DNA of 64,000 nt, from the NCBI GenBank assembly GCA_036250195.1, contig JAVHZZ010000006.1, positions 184,089,350-184,153,349 of the forward strand. Reading direction: 5' to 3'. The position numbers and the translations under genes are program-made. Positions 1-11,763 of this stretch are shown piece by piece; the stretch's first letter is position 1; each line of letters starts with the position of its first letter. This DNA comes from Mixophyes australis (taxonomy: Eukaryota; Chordata; Amphibia; Anura; Limnodynastidae). A model generated the notes under the pieces. It saw only the letters and a list, made by a program, of their open reading frames with translations. It was not told where the DNA came from and did no database searches.

Positions 1-94
1 GACGAGCAGGACTCTGTAGACACGCTGAAGTAGCTAACAGGAATCAGCTGGAACAGTAGCGATGTAACACAGGAGAGTTGGAGAGATCTGTAAC

Positions 95-330
95 TTGTTA
101 GACACACGGAGGCAGCGGATAGGAATCAGCTGCTGGAGTCACGATGAAACACAGGAGAGTTTGAAGTAATCTGTAACTGTAGATATACGGAGGCAGCGGA
201 TAGGAATCAGCTGCTGGAGTCACGATGAAACACAGGAGAGTTTGCAGTAATCTGTAACTGTAGATACACGGAGGCAGCGGATAGGAATCAGCTGCTGAAG
301 TCACTAGGAACATGAGGAGTAGAAGTGGTC
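95..330. repeat. Tandem ~82-bp repeat inside the LTR
   Basis: About three units share ACGGAGGCAGCGGATAGGAA followed by a 'cacgatgaaacacaggagag' type segment. The same repeat with ~77-bp units is present in the young LTRs near 39,880-40,210 and 46,040-46,380. It belongs to the transcribed part of the LTR. Confidence 0.8.
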
Positions 331-456
331 TGGAAACCACAAACGGCAAACAGGAATCAGCATAAGCTGAACACACGAGGAGGCACTGGAACACCTTCAG
401 AGACTCATGAGGAATGAGACTCCAAGATCAGGCAACGTGGTATTGACCACAGGTGC

Positions 457-464
457 TTAATATA
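457..464 (-). promoter_or_regulatory. TATA box of the gypsy LTR (minus strand)
   Basis: TATATTAA reads on the minus strand. It lies between the arms of an inverted repeat (AGATCAGGCAAC at 425-436 and GTTGCCTGATC at 471-481), exactly as in the two younger LTRs. Transcription would run toward lower coordinates, starting near 433. Confidence 0.55.
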
Positions 465-609
465 GGGAGTGTTGCCTGATCAGCCAATTAAGTTAAAGGA
501 ACAGAACGGAAGGTTAGAAGGGACTGCACATGCGCAGTACCTCATTATAATGGACGGACACGGTTCCTAGCTACCTTAGAAGTAGCACTCACAGTCCGGT
601 GAGTGACAC

Positions 610-2815
610 TATGTAGACTGAGTTGCCAATCGTGGCACACAAAAGTAGCACGAACTCTACAAAAACTTTCTTGCAAAGCAGAACGTCACTGGCGTAAATC
701 TTGTACCTCTAATGATTTCATCCCATATACTGCTATCTACCACTCATATTGAAATGCTCTGGACACTGCAAATCAAACATATTTCCAATCTCTCATCTAT
801 GCTCAGGCTTCTAACCCCAAACACCTTTTTAACGCAATTTAAATCTCTTTTAAACCCTCCCACCCCAAACCGTACAACTACCATCGGTGCCCAGGAACTT
901 GCTTCTTATTTCAAGGACAAAAGTAGTAAGATCAGACTTGAAATGGAATCTCCCTCGACAAGCAATCAGCTCAATTCCTTTATAGGATCCTATGACACTC
1001 TCTCTTCATTTGATCTCACAAATGAAGAGGAAGTTTCTTCTCTCTTCTTATCTTCCTACTCTTTCTCCTGTCCTCTTGATTCCATACTCTCACAACTTGG
1101 TAGGTCCCTGTCTCCTGTGCTCATTTCACCTCTAACTAAAATCTGTAATCTCTCTCTCTACTGGTATTTTTCCATCAATATTCAAGCACGCAGTTATTAC
1201 TTCTATTTTGAAAAAACCTAAATTCTGACCCAAACTCTCTCTCAAATTACCATCCCATCTCTGAGCACCCATGCCCTTCCAAGCTTCTTGAGAGAATTGC
1301 CTACAATCGCCGCACACACTTTCTTACAGCAACAATTTACTGGATTCTCTTCAGTCTGGCTTTCACTCTCAACACTCCACAGAGACTGCGCTGACTAAGG
1401 TTGTCAATGATTTGATCACAGTAGAAACTGAAGGCCATTACTCTCTTCTAATTCTCTTGGATCTCTCTGCTGCATTTGACACTGTTAACTACTCTCCCCT
1501 CATGCAAATCCTACAATACCTAGGTCTTGAAGGCACTGTCCTATCCTGGTTCTCATCCTACCTATCTAATTGCTCTTTCAGTGTTAATTTCTCTGGATCC
1601 ACCTCTGCTCCGTTTCCTTTATTAGTTGGAGTGCCACAAGGCTCAGTCCTAGGTCCTCTGCTATTCTCTATCTACACCACTTCTCTTGAAAAACGAATAA
1701 GCTCCTTTGGATTTCAGTATCATCTCTATGGGGATGATACACAAATCTATCTATCCTCTCCTGATCTCTCACCACCTGTGTTGTCTCGCGTGACTGTCTT
1801 TCTGCCATTTCATCTTGGATGTCTTCTCGTCAATTCAAACTCAATCTTTCAAAAACAGAATTAAAAATATTCCCACCCAAAAACAGAAACTTCTTGCCTG
1901 ATATTTCTATTTCTGTTGATAACATGACCATAAATCCCACCCCGCAAGCAGGCTGCCTACGCGTATTCCTTGATTCACAGCTATTCTTTGTTCCCCACAT
2001 CGACTCTATATCTAAATCATCTTACATACATCTAAAGAACATTTCCAGAATACGCACATATCTCACATAAGACACTGCAAAATCCTTAATTTATGCACTC
2101 ATCATCTCCCGCATGGACTATTGCAATTCCCTCCTTACTGGTCTTCCCAAAATCAGACTCGAACCCCTACAATCTATTTTGCACGCAGCGGCTAGATTGA
2201 TTCTACTTGCAAACAGTTCTTCCTCTGCTGGGCCACTCTTTCAGCCTCTTTACATTGGTTGCCTGTTTTTTATCAAATGCAATATAAAATTCTTCTACTA
2301 ACATACAAGTTTGTCCACAAAATTGCACCGACATACATCTCCTCACTTGTCTCAAAATATCTCCCAACTCGACACCTCCGTTCTGCACAAGATCTGCGTC
2401 TTTCTTCCATTTTCATCACATCCTCCCATTTCCAGTTATAGGTGTTTTTTCGGGCTGCACCCACTTTGTGGAATTCCCACCCTCACACAAAAAGACTTTC
2501 CTCTAGTCTTCAAACCTTCAAGCGTTCTCTGAAAACCCGCCTCTTCAGACAAGCTTATGATATTCATCAACCCCCATCTTAATCTCCCTAGTTTACCCTA
2601 TTACCACCCTCTACATAGGTAACACAAGACAACAACCCTCTGACCAACATTGCTGTGTGACTGACCATACAGCCAACTCAATACTTTTTATCTTTGCATT
2701 CTACCTGGACCAATGAGCAATATGATGTAGCACATGCCCTTGTATTTCAAACTCCCATTGTCCCATAGATAGTAAGCTTGCAAGCAGGACCATCTTACCT
2801 CTCTGCCTTTACCTC
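610..2815 (+). mobile_element. L2-type LINE, copy 1 (5' interrupted, 3' truncated)
   Basis: A non-LTR retrotransposon on the plus strand, homologous along its length to the minus-strand copy at 52,272-55,740. It starts at the LTR junction in the linker between endonuclease and reverse transcriptase and continues through RT to the 3' UTR. The 3' UTR motif 'AGTAAGCTTGCAAGCAGG' at about 2,771 recurs in the other L2 copies. The terminal part seen in other copies (TATAAATAAATGTTGATGA type) is missing, so the 3' end is truncated near 2,815. Frameshifts and stops show it is dead. Confidence 0.85.
712..2570 (+). pseudogene. L2 LINE reverse transcriptase, broken
   Basis: Open stretches at 712-1,221, 1,412-1,864, 1,819-2,070 and 2,113-2,301 lie in different frames and together follow the L2 ORF2 order. 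Residues such as GAQELASYFKDK belong to the pre-RT linker. [14 protein letters not shown] is RT motif A and [13 protein letters not shown] is motif B. The catalytic motif reads YGDD (near 1,727) where the sister copy at 53.4 kb has YADD. The protein would copy L2 RNA by target-primed reverse transcription. At least three frameshifts make it non-functional. Confidence 0.88.
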
Positions 2816-5800
2816 TTTTATAGGTGCTAGTAGTCCCAGCACCTAAAATAAAAATTATAGGTGTGGGGACTACTACTCACATCATTGTGTTCATCATCAT
2901 GCATAATAATATTATTTGGACAACAACCCCCATTTTCATTATCTTCTTCTTCAAAGTGAGAGCTATATTCTTTGTTACAAAGAGACTAAACTGTAAATTT
3001 ATCAAACTGTGGGTTTGCCTATATCATCATAGTTGTAAAGACATTCAACACTAAATGCTGGTACTTCATCTTTTACAGACTCACTGAGTGAGTTTATACT
3101 CAAAATTAATGTTCTAGTTTCTCTATTTCATCCATGGCATCTGTGAGCAACATCTAGCTATATAAGGATATATGCCTGTAGATTTAGATGTGAGTGATGC
3201 CCACTTTAAGCCCACACCAAAGTTAAGTGCTTTATTTCAAGAGTAAGATATCCAACATGGTATCGACAACAGCTTCATTGTACAGAGCTTCAATCCATTA
3301 TCTCTGTCTTCACTAAGTTGCGTGATCTCAGACAATCTATCCCTGTTAAGGATACAATCTTTTGCAATTCTTCACTTATTAGGTTATGGGCCTTTAAGTT
3401 ACAGGTCCATTTAATAAATGTGCCAAGTGCCTTTTTCCCCTTCTGGTGTGTGTATGTGAGTCATCACCAGTAATTAATAGGGAGTCAGGAAAGGGATAAC
3501 CCTTAGTAGACCTTGCCAAGATCTTCAACCTGATGAGAGAACACAACTTGGGTGAAGGGACTGCGTTTCAGAAGGGGTGAGATTTATAGCAGGGGCTACA
3601 GAGTGCAATTATTATGATGGAAGAGCTGATCTGGTGAAATGCCTTGGGCGCACACCCTAATGAAGTATTCTGCATGTGCATATAAGTATAATGAATGTGG
3701 CATGTGACAAAATGGGGTACCAGCACCAACACAAAGGTTACATCCACTGTCAAACGATAAATTAACTTTATGTACTTGTATTTCATTAACCCTTTCACCT
3801 ATGTGTGGGGCATTAAGTGCATACCAGAGTTGTGCACTTTATTGCAAGCCTTGATGGAATGTGTTCTTGTGTACAGTAGTTTTCTATGTATGTACAAATG
3901 TGTGCACAAATGCAGCCTGAGTACATGAAGCCTTGCAACATCGTGTGTGGTCACAAGATGTATCAGGAATATGAGGTTTGCTACTGAGGCCATTCTCAGA
4001 CTGTAAATTAGGACAGGAGACCAACTGAGTCATAAAAATACCCACTGTGCGAAGGGAAAGCACAGACCTCTAGACCAGTATATCTTGTGCAGTGCTAAGT
4101 GCTTAATAAAGGGGAAACTGACCATTTCTAGGTTATTTACAAGACATTCCACTACACTAATGGTTGACAAGCTAGGTTTTCCACTGTCCTACATAAAAGA
4201 ATTACCTATACAAACTTTGTCATAGGTGGTCAAATGACTCTCCCCAATAGCATCCCTAAGCAGTGTCTATAACTGTTAGCTCTGTGGCTAAATCTTGGTT
4301 CTCTTTTTTTGGCCTGATTAGGTGAGTGCTAATGCAGAGTGGAATGTACACTAGTTTGCTTAGTGCATAGGTGTGCACACCCAGAAAGTGAGTGCACACC
4401 AATGCACCTATGCAGATGTGCGCAATTCTGTCACTTACGTCTGCTCGTGTCTGCAGTGACACTGTCAATAAAAGAAATAAAAGCATTTTGTCTATTCATA
4501 TAGAATATGAGCAGATCAGAAGAAGTCCAGGTAGCATACAGATCAAGGGATGTGAAGAGGGATAAGATGGGAATGGGGAGTCTTGGCAACAACATTTGTC
4601 ATGGACTTTCAAGTACCAGCATGCCATATCAGCCTTTTACTTTCAGTGTAGCGCTGATCATGACCTTACAGTGAGCACTTCTGCAGGAAACGCAATCTCT
4701 AAACAAAATTGCCATCCCTCCACCCCTAGTGCTCTGGTTTCCAACACCCCATAATAAACACAAACGTCAGGAAAGCAATTTCTATGCATTTCTTGCTGCT
4801 TGCTGCCAGACTGGACCCTGAACTGTGTGGTCACCTGGGTAGCAGCCAAATAACTATTAGAAACAGACACAAATAATGCAAATGGCCTGGCCCAAGACAT
4901 TCTAATATGGGACCAAACCGGAGAACAGGTGTCCCTTTGTCACCCGGCCCAGCCTACATCTGACTGCAACCTATATCCAGTATTCATTCAGTTCTTATAT
5001 TTCCTGTGAAAATACCTTTCAACTGCAACTGTTCCTGTATCTCTGGGATCAATCAATCAAATATTATATATCTACTTTGTCTCTTGTTGTCATTAAGTGA
5101 ACAGTTACTAGGCTTTTAGATCCAATTTACTAGAGCTGTAATGCTAACTATATAAACAGCGCTAATGCTAGAGGTCTATGTGCTATTTCTCTCATCAGTG
5201 AGACTGTAATGATCCTTGGTCTCAGACTTCTTCTTGGACTGTTTTATAGATTTTGTTTGTGTAGAGCATTTTACTGATTCCCAAAAGTGTATTACCATAT
5301 AATTACATCCACAGTCTATTATTGTGCACTTCAGTGCTTTGTAGGTCAGTATAATAAGGATAAACGAGGACCTGGATAGGGAGGAATGCATTTAAACACT
5401 GGGCTTGCAGTCTCACCACAGCTTTTACCTTGAAGGGGTTAAGCTTTCCTCAGGATTTTAAGTAGCCAATAGGATACCACCAGATGGGGTTAGGAAGCCT
5501 TCAAAAGCAAGAGGGACAGGAAATGTCCCTCTCTTTCTTCAGGATTCCACTCTCGCCCTCCCTTTTCATGTAAATCTCTCTATGACATGTGTATAGTTAC
5601 TAACTTTATTTTTCTCTCCTAATTCAGACGAGGTACAGTTGTCAGGAAAGCAGTGCAGTCAGTAGTTTAATACATAGGCGCAAGTGTTATATTGGACTGC
5701 AGTATTCTTCCCCCTTCGATCTTGTCTCTTCAGGGCCACTTGTGTAGGTGCCCCGGGTATCATTTTTGAAAGTGTGTCTTTTGAGGGTAGAAAGGGTAGG

Positions 5801-8786
5801 GTCTTTCTGACACCATTAAATTAGTGCCGGGGTTCTGAGCCAGCTGACCACCCAAATATCCATTGGTATTGACTGGTAGCTGTTACTGCATCTACTTTCA
5901 TTGTCAATATCTGTATAACAATTAATACTGTGACTTTAGTGTGCCAAAAATTTAAACATATCTCCATGTCGTTATTTCTGGTCATAATTTATGCTTAGAC
6001 AGCTTGAAGGTGAAAAGGGTAAGGTGGTACAGTGGTGGAGCGGTCAGCCCTTGACGTTTAGTTGTTATGTATGTCCAGAAGTCTGCTGATGTGTGTATTC
6101 ATGTTGTGATGCATGTATAAGAGCATCTGTCTACATTATATCTTGCTTCCTTGCTGTCTGTGTGTAACATGTGGTTAGTGAAAGGTATGCGTGTATACTT
6201 TGCTGTAATCTGGAGATGTGTGTGGGATTTGGGTGACATCGGATGCTTCCTGCAGTGTTCTTACCCTGGTTAGATGGTTAGATTGTGCAGAGGGAAAGTT
6301 TTCAGTAAAAAAAACACCCACGTAACGAAATTAGACGTCTGCTTGCTTATCACATCTTTTTTAAAGTGGTGTTAACATTAACATATGTATTACACATAAT
6401 ACATTAGTTTATACAAATAAGATGACGTGCTTTGATATATTTAAAGTAGAACAACACTGTCCAAGTTATTCATAGTGTTGGGTGCATATGTGGTATATAC
6501 TGTGAACTATAAGGATTCCATGTGCATATAATGACACAAGACTGCAGGCTAATTTCTGTTGTAAAGGGCAGAGAACTACAACATGACATCTAAGATCCTT
6601 ATATTTCGGCATGAAGAGAAGCTGAGGTTTTAACCAAGTGTAGCATTGATGTTAGGTGTATTATGTACACCCGCAGACAGTCCCAATTTCCTACCAAACT
6701 GTCCCAATTTTTGACTACTTAAAGTGGTGTAACCTGCCGGAAAATGTATGTTATTTCACCCATATTGGATGTGACTTGTGTAGATATAGGTATGTCTGTA
6801 TTATACTGTAAATACACTATGGCGATAATAAAGATTTTGTAGGTATCATAAAAATACTGAGGTCTGCATTTATCCATAGTTGATTAGTTAAGCTATAGCG
6901 TCCAAGTTAGCAATCCCTTCTACATTCTTACAGAGTCAGGGACCAGAGGCAGAGCTATTGTATTAGGCATCCAAGGTGAAGCTTTATTCTTCCAGCCCCT
7001 GAACCCTAACGCACCCTATGTACATGTTTAGGATTAAGTTGTCTTTGTAGTAATATGTATCTATAAATTCTAAAAGGCACAGAGAAGAGAGTGGGAAGGG
7101 TACATAGTACACTGACCTCCCATTGCGGTCCAGAGGTGATGACCATGGTCAGGGCGAATGGGGTTCCTGCCACATCTGAGCTGGATTATAGGCTGGGGAA
7201 AATGATGGCATGGACCCATAGCTTTCTATTGGTCCAAGCGATCACACTCGTCAAGGCTGTGTGTCCTGTCTGGAGTGGTCCCCAAGTAGCATCCAGATCT
7301 GCTAAACTGGCACCAATCAACCTGTACTGCGTCCCCCCCTCCTTCTGTATCGTTTGCGGGGAGAAAACAGACGCACACAGAGTTCTTACTGATCACGATC
7401 AGTCCACCTATTATTCACACTGTGCTTTCACCATGGTTATCAGTCTAGGAGAAAGGCAACAACAATAATTCAAAGTAAGTATGTGTGGAAGGAAAGAGGG
7501 ATAGTCCGAGGTGATGGACGGGAGTAGAGACACTGCACTCTACTCTTAATTTGACAGCTCAATTATGGTCAGGGCCAGAGCACGGAACTGCAGATATTCA
7601 TGACAGAAAGACTCCTGCCCAAACTTCTTACTCGCCAATTTACTTGTGAGAGCCTCATCTGGAGAAAAACAAAAATGGAGGATGGTTGTCTGAGACTCTC
7701 AGGATGGATTCTCTGAAAAGGGGGACACACAAGAACACTCCCACACAGCTGTCTACCATACTAGTATGTACAACTCACTCTAGTGCTAACTACAACAAAA
7801 ACAGTAACAACAACAGCAGCACCCTGGTCTTAACAACACTCTGTGACCAGCATGATGCGTATTAGCTTCTCACAGGATGTAGTGTAATACCCTTTCTAAT
7901 TTCAAACAGCAATCAAAAGAGCAGCTGACAAAACAATATAGAACAAGATACCAAAAGCCTACCTTTAATGGAGACCTGACGAATGGATTTTATACCGAAA
8001 AAGCACCTCAAGCACCTACCATTTATGGTGGCCTGACTAATGAGTGCAAGGACACCATACACAGTATTACTCACAGATCAAAGTAATCTCTTGCAAAATG
8101 GCCACCGGGGAGACGGAATATCAGACCAAGTGCGGTCACTAAGTAACAGGAGCTAACCTCCTACTGATGCCAAGTCTAGCACCCAAGTTTCCACCACAGC
8201 AGTACTACCATTGGTGTGGCACGTGCAGTGCATCGAGGCCCATGGAGATAATGGGGCCCGCTGCATGGTAGATGCAGAGGGCCGGGAGCTCCGGTCCCTC
8301 CTCCCCAGCTCCCTGAACTGGGGCCCATAGTTCACTAGTTCTGCCTCTGCCCCACAGGCCTAATGCCTGAGATGTATTGGCAACAGAATATGCCTGATCT
8401 AAAGTGTCCTTTAAAATATACCCTAGGTTCTGAGCCTAACAAAACTGTGCCCCACAGTCTTCTAAGGCTAAATACAGCACCCAGAATCTTTCAGGTGCAC
8501 ATTTAGGGGGATTCTTGTTACCCAAGTTAATTCACACTAGACATTGTCAAACATGAAAGATCAACCTTGTGAAAATATAAATTTTCCAACCCAACATGCC
8601 GGGTTTTGTCTTTAATAAAATTGCTGTTTTAAATCCTGCAGGAAAAAGTGCCGAAACCCAGTGATTTGATCAAATATCAGCTTGATACTTTAGCACCCAA
8701 ATTTTGTTTAAATGTGATGTTGAGTGAGCCCACATACAAAGTTCTTTGTGGTATATTTAATCATCCACCACCAAAAATGTTTCAGA
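2816..8786. other. No gene recognised
   Basis: Only short unsupported open frames occur. The longest is 125 codons at 7,091-7,468 and has no recognisable motif. No splice-consistent exon series or clear repeat family could be identified. The sequence is AT-rich and looks like ordinary intergenic or decayed repeat DNA. Confidence 0.5.
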
Positions 8787-9070
8787 CAGGGCCATCTTTT
8801 CCATTGGGCACGATGGGCAGCTACCCGGGGGCCCCACGGGCAAGGGGGCCCCATAGGCACTGCTCTTAATGAGAATAAATAATCCTGCAAAAGAAAAAAC
8901 CTGCAAAAAAAACCTTCAAGGGTCACTGAGCAAGTACATCTATCTATCTCTATCTCTATATATCTATATCTATATCTGTATCTGTATACATCTATATATC
9001 TATATCTATATCTAGGGGTCCCGGTGCACTGCTTTGCCCGGGGGCCCATAATGTTGTTAAGATGGCCCTG
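8787..9070. mobile_element. hAT-type MITE with 8-bp target duplication
   Basis: The ends are perfect 12-bp inverted repeats, CAGGGCCATCTT on the left and AAGATGGCCCTG on the right. The element is flanked by an exact 8-bp direct repeat, GTTTCAGA, at 8,779-8,786 and 9,071-9,078. An 8-bp duplication with CAGGG-type ends is the hAT signature. The 284-bp element has no coding capacity and would have needed a transposase supplied in trans. It contains a TATCTA-type microsatellite. Confidence 0.9.
8938..9014. repeat. TATCTA/TATCTC microsatellite inside the hAT MITE
   Basis: A degenerate tandem hexamer (TATCTA, TATCTC, TATCTG variants) about 77 bp long lies in the middle of the MITE. Confidence 0.85.
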
Positions 9071-9189
9071 GTTTCAGATAGTTACTGGGGTGATTGTACT
9101 TACATTACAGATAATGAACACCATGAAGATGAACTCCTCTGCAGATATCTCTAGTATCCACCTCAGCTTTATACAGCGGATCACATCTT

Positions 9190-9560
9190 CAAAACATAGG
9201 GTAGAGTACCATATTCATGCATGAAGAAATGATAAAAAAAAGCACCTTGCATAACGTCCTTTATTAATGTGAATTATAAAACACTAAAATGCACTCACTT
9301 AGAAACAACTAAAAAAAGACACATAGAATATAGTTCAAATCCCCATATGTAAATGGCAGAACTACCTACCAGAAGCCGCAAGAGCGTGATAGATTCACAG
9401 GGAAAATTTTTCTCCTGCGTCACCGGCATTTATTAACTATAGACTGCTGGATAACATGCTGCTAATCCACTCTAACTCCAATGTGTTTCGAATTGTTGAT
9501 CCTGTCTTTATCAAGGCCTAAATCCTAGAGACTTAAGCCTTGAAAAAAACTGGATCAATA
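9190..9560 (-). mobile_element. Candidate Penelope-like element end with hammerhead-like core
   Basis: Read on the minus strand, 9,480-9,525 gives a CTTGATAAAG segment and, after about 16 nt, CGAAACACATTGG. This resembles the CUGANGA...GAAA core of hammerhead ribozymes found in terminal repeats of Penelope-like retroelements, but it is degenerate. Further along the minus strand the segment ends in a TTAATAAAGGACG context near 9,260. A similar motif occurs on the plus strand at about 20,653-20,690. No RT or GIY-YIG coding is present. The family assignment is from memory and is tentative. Confidence 0.4.
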
Positions 9561-10670
9561 AGTTAAAACATGTTGGAGATACAGCAGATTTGCAGCATGT
9601 AATCCACCAGTTCATTAAAGGTTGGTTACTAGTACTCTCTTGTTGGAAATTCAAGAACATATGTTTTAAATTAAATTTCATTGTCTTAAAATAATGGAGA
9701 TAAAAACATGGGATACAGCAGCCCAAAGGAATCCAGCTTAAGTGAAAGTGTAGACAATAAAAACAATAATGGAGAGTATATTTTCTTCTATTGAAGTAAA
9801 GTTTTCCTAAACAGCTGAAAAGAGGTCTCCCAGTGTCACGTGCAGTCTGGGACATGAAGGGCACACCGAAAAAACAATGGTATTGGCCCACATGTGTGGT
9901 GTGGCCCTGAAGTGGATATGGCCAGCCTGTGAAGGGTTCATAGATAGCCTGCCCAGGAGACCAGCACTTAACAACCACACTTAGGGAGTGATGTTATACA
10001 TATATTAAAATCAGACATACATAAAGTGCTATAATTATCCTTTATTTCTAAAATGCTGACACATTATGCAGCCATGTGCATTGAGGAGATCATAATAATG
10101 AGAATGCAATTAAAGGATTAATGGTTTTTGCAATGTTTAAAATAGTGTCTATTACAATGATATAATCTATTTGTGTGTGTAAAACATAACCCACTGATGC
10201 TATGGAGATGTCCCTACTGACACTCCATCGCCCCAGATGTGGGGATTTCCTATGTTCTGTGGCAGCTGCTGTCACTAAGGCGGTATCAGAGATCACCAAA
10301 AGAGGAATAGAGATGGTAAGAACAGTCACAGTTAATCTCATAAGGTCCAGCAAGCTGAACCGAGATGGTATTCAGTACATCTTCTAAACAACCTTGTCCT
10401 TGGTGTGATGATACTCCATGACAATTTTTAGATGTTTTATATTTGTGAGTTATGTGGGAGGTTAAACACAGAGCTGAACTAAAGTGCAGCCATCTACAAC
10501 TGCCGTCCACATGCCATAAACGCTAGAATGTAAACTTAACATTTCAGTTAGCGTCTCCATTTGACCCATGTCACCTTTATTCAACTTCTTAGTTTTAGGG
10601 TAGTTGTGAGGAAACAAGGGATTATTTTGACACCACCAGTGCTGGGCCTGGCTTCTCACAAAATGTGTAC
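9561..10670. other. No gene recognised
   Basis: The stretch contains scattered short open frames on both strands with no recognisable domain. I see no inverted repeat or tandem repeat structure here. Confidence 0.45.
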
Positions 10671-11763
10671 TGTAATAAGTATATTTTTTAGCCCTGTGGT
10701 TCCCTCACCCCTCCCCAGATTTTCCAGCTCTCCAGTTCTGTTTTAAGTTCCTACAGTCATTTTATATATTAATATGTGCATACACTGTGTCTTCATGTTA
10801 AAGTCAACAATATGTCCGTTAACCATTCTGGGTAAGAGTGATCATCTGCAGACTAGCAATGAAGGGGACAACCCTGAAACAATACCCCATATAATTAAAT
10901 CCCCATTGATTACACTGCTGTGTTGGAAATTCAGAACAATGGTCTGGCTAATTAACTCATCATTGATTATGATCCTTTCAGGAGATCCTTTGTGTGAACC
11001 TGGAATCTGTAGACCACATGAAGTCTGCACCGCAAAGGGGTTTGACACAAAAATGGGCAGCATCTAAATCAAGTATCAGCCCCCAGGGTTATTCAAGGGA
11101 TAATCCCAGAGATTAATTACATTCCCAGTGATTAGACTTCTTTGCCTGAGATCCAGGAAAGTGCCTTGATAATTTTATCAATAGTGATTCAGCTCCTTTT
11201 GAGAGATCCATTGTGTGGACCTGGTATCCTCAGACAACGTGGAGCATCTGCTAGAGTGGGAGAGACTGGAATGGGGACTATAAAAAGAGCACATGCTGCT
11301 GCATCAAACACATCTCTCTTGAAAGAACTGTTTAATCTGGACTGACTGAAGACTGGAGCGCTAGAGAAGCAGTACAAGTCCTTTTCCTTCATCTGGAATC
11401 CTTGCGGGATTTGTGTGTCTGCCAAAAGCGGAGTGGCAGTGAAGTAGGACCACTGCCTTCTACATGGCGGAGCCAGGGGAGAAGCCTCCACAGAGCTCAT
11501 ACAAACCAAGATTAGATACCCCTAGTGTTGCAAAAAGAATACAAATATAATGTTACATTTATACCCCTTGTATGATGTATGTCCCATATGCCGTAGTATG
11601 ACTTTGTTAACCATTTCTTGAAAGTGCTATAATTGCTATTGGTGTTTTTGAATCAATAAACCCAATGAATTTTTTATCTGGATACTTGTCTGGATGTGAA
11701 AGTATGCTCTGTCGTCCATGGTATTGAGATTAAATAGCCTATGGGTACCCTGGTATTGTGACA
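10671..11763 (+). mobile_element. Candidate solo LTR of an endogenous retrovirus
   Basis: The 1,093-bp segment begins TGTAATAAG and ends GTATTGTGACA, giving TGT...ACA ends. It is flanked by a 4-bp direct repeat GTAC at 10,667-10,670 and 11,764-11,767. Signals occur in LTR order on the plus strand: a diverged duplicated block at ~10,860-11,260, a TATA box (ACTATAAAAAGAGC) at about 11,278, and a poly(A) signal AATAAA near 11,655 about 100 bp before the end. No gag, pol or env sequence adjoins it, so it would be a solo LTR. A 4-bp duplication can occur by chance, so the call is provisional. Confidence 0.5.
10840..11275 (+). repeat. Diverged direct duplication upstream of a TATA box
   Basis: Two blocks share GAGATCCTTTGTGTGAACCT (10,982-11,001) and GAGATCCATTGTGTGGACCT (11,203-11,222), with similar flanking sequence (ATTGATTATGATCC / ATAGTGATTCAGCTCC upstream; CAGACnACnTGnAG downstream). 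The second block is followed directly by TATAAAAAG, an arrangement typical of repeated enhancer units in a U3 region. Confidence 0.6.

Larger units (their letters stand above)
1..609 (-). mobile_element. Ty3/gypsy chromovirus LTR, partial at the window edge
   Basis: This segment aligns by eye to the end of the two long LTRs at 38,637-40,543 and 44,800-46,732, in the same orientation. Shared landmarks are the block of repeats containing ACGGAGGCAGCGGATAGG, the promoter with TTAATATA on the plus strand at 457-464, and the terminal GGTGAGTGACA ending at 609. The divergence is clear, so this is an older copy. Immediately right of 609 the sequence is L2 coding DNA, so the LTR inserted into an L2 LINE. 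The other LTR end lies outside the window, so the target duplication cannot be checked. It may be a solo LTR or the 5' end of a longer element. Confidence 0.88.

Noticed and set aside
7091..7468. 125-codon open frame as a host gene
   Set aside because: No domain, no splice context and a composition like its surroundings.
6949..8354. Possible 1.4-kb hAT element with ends CAGAGGCAGAGCTA and TAGTTCTGCCTCTG
   Set aside because: The ends match imperfectly and no 8-bp target duplication is present at these boundaries.
11505..11525. GATTAGATACCCC, identical to a conserved mitochondrial 12S rRNA segment, suggesting a numt
   Set aside because: The match is only about 13 nt and the flanks do not resemble 12S rRNA.
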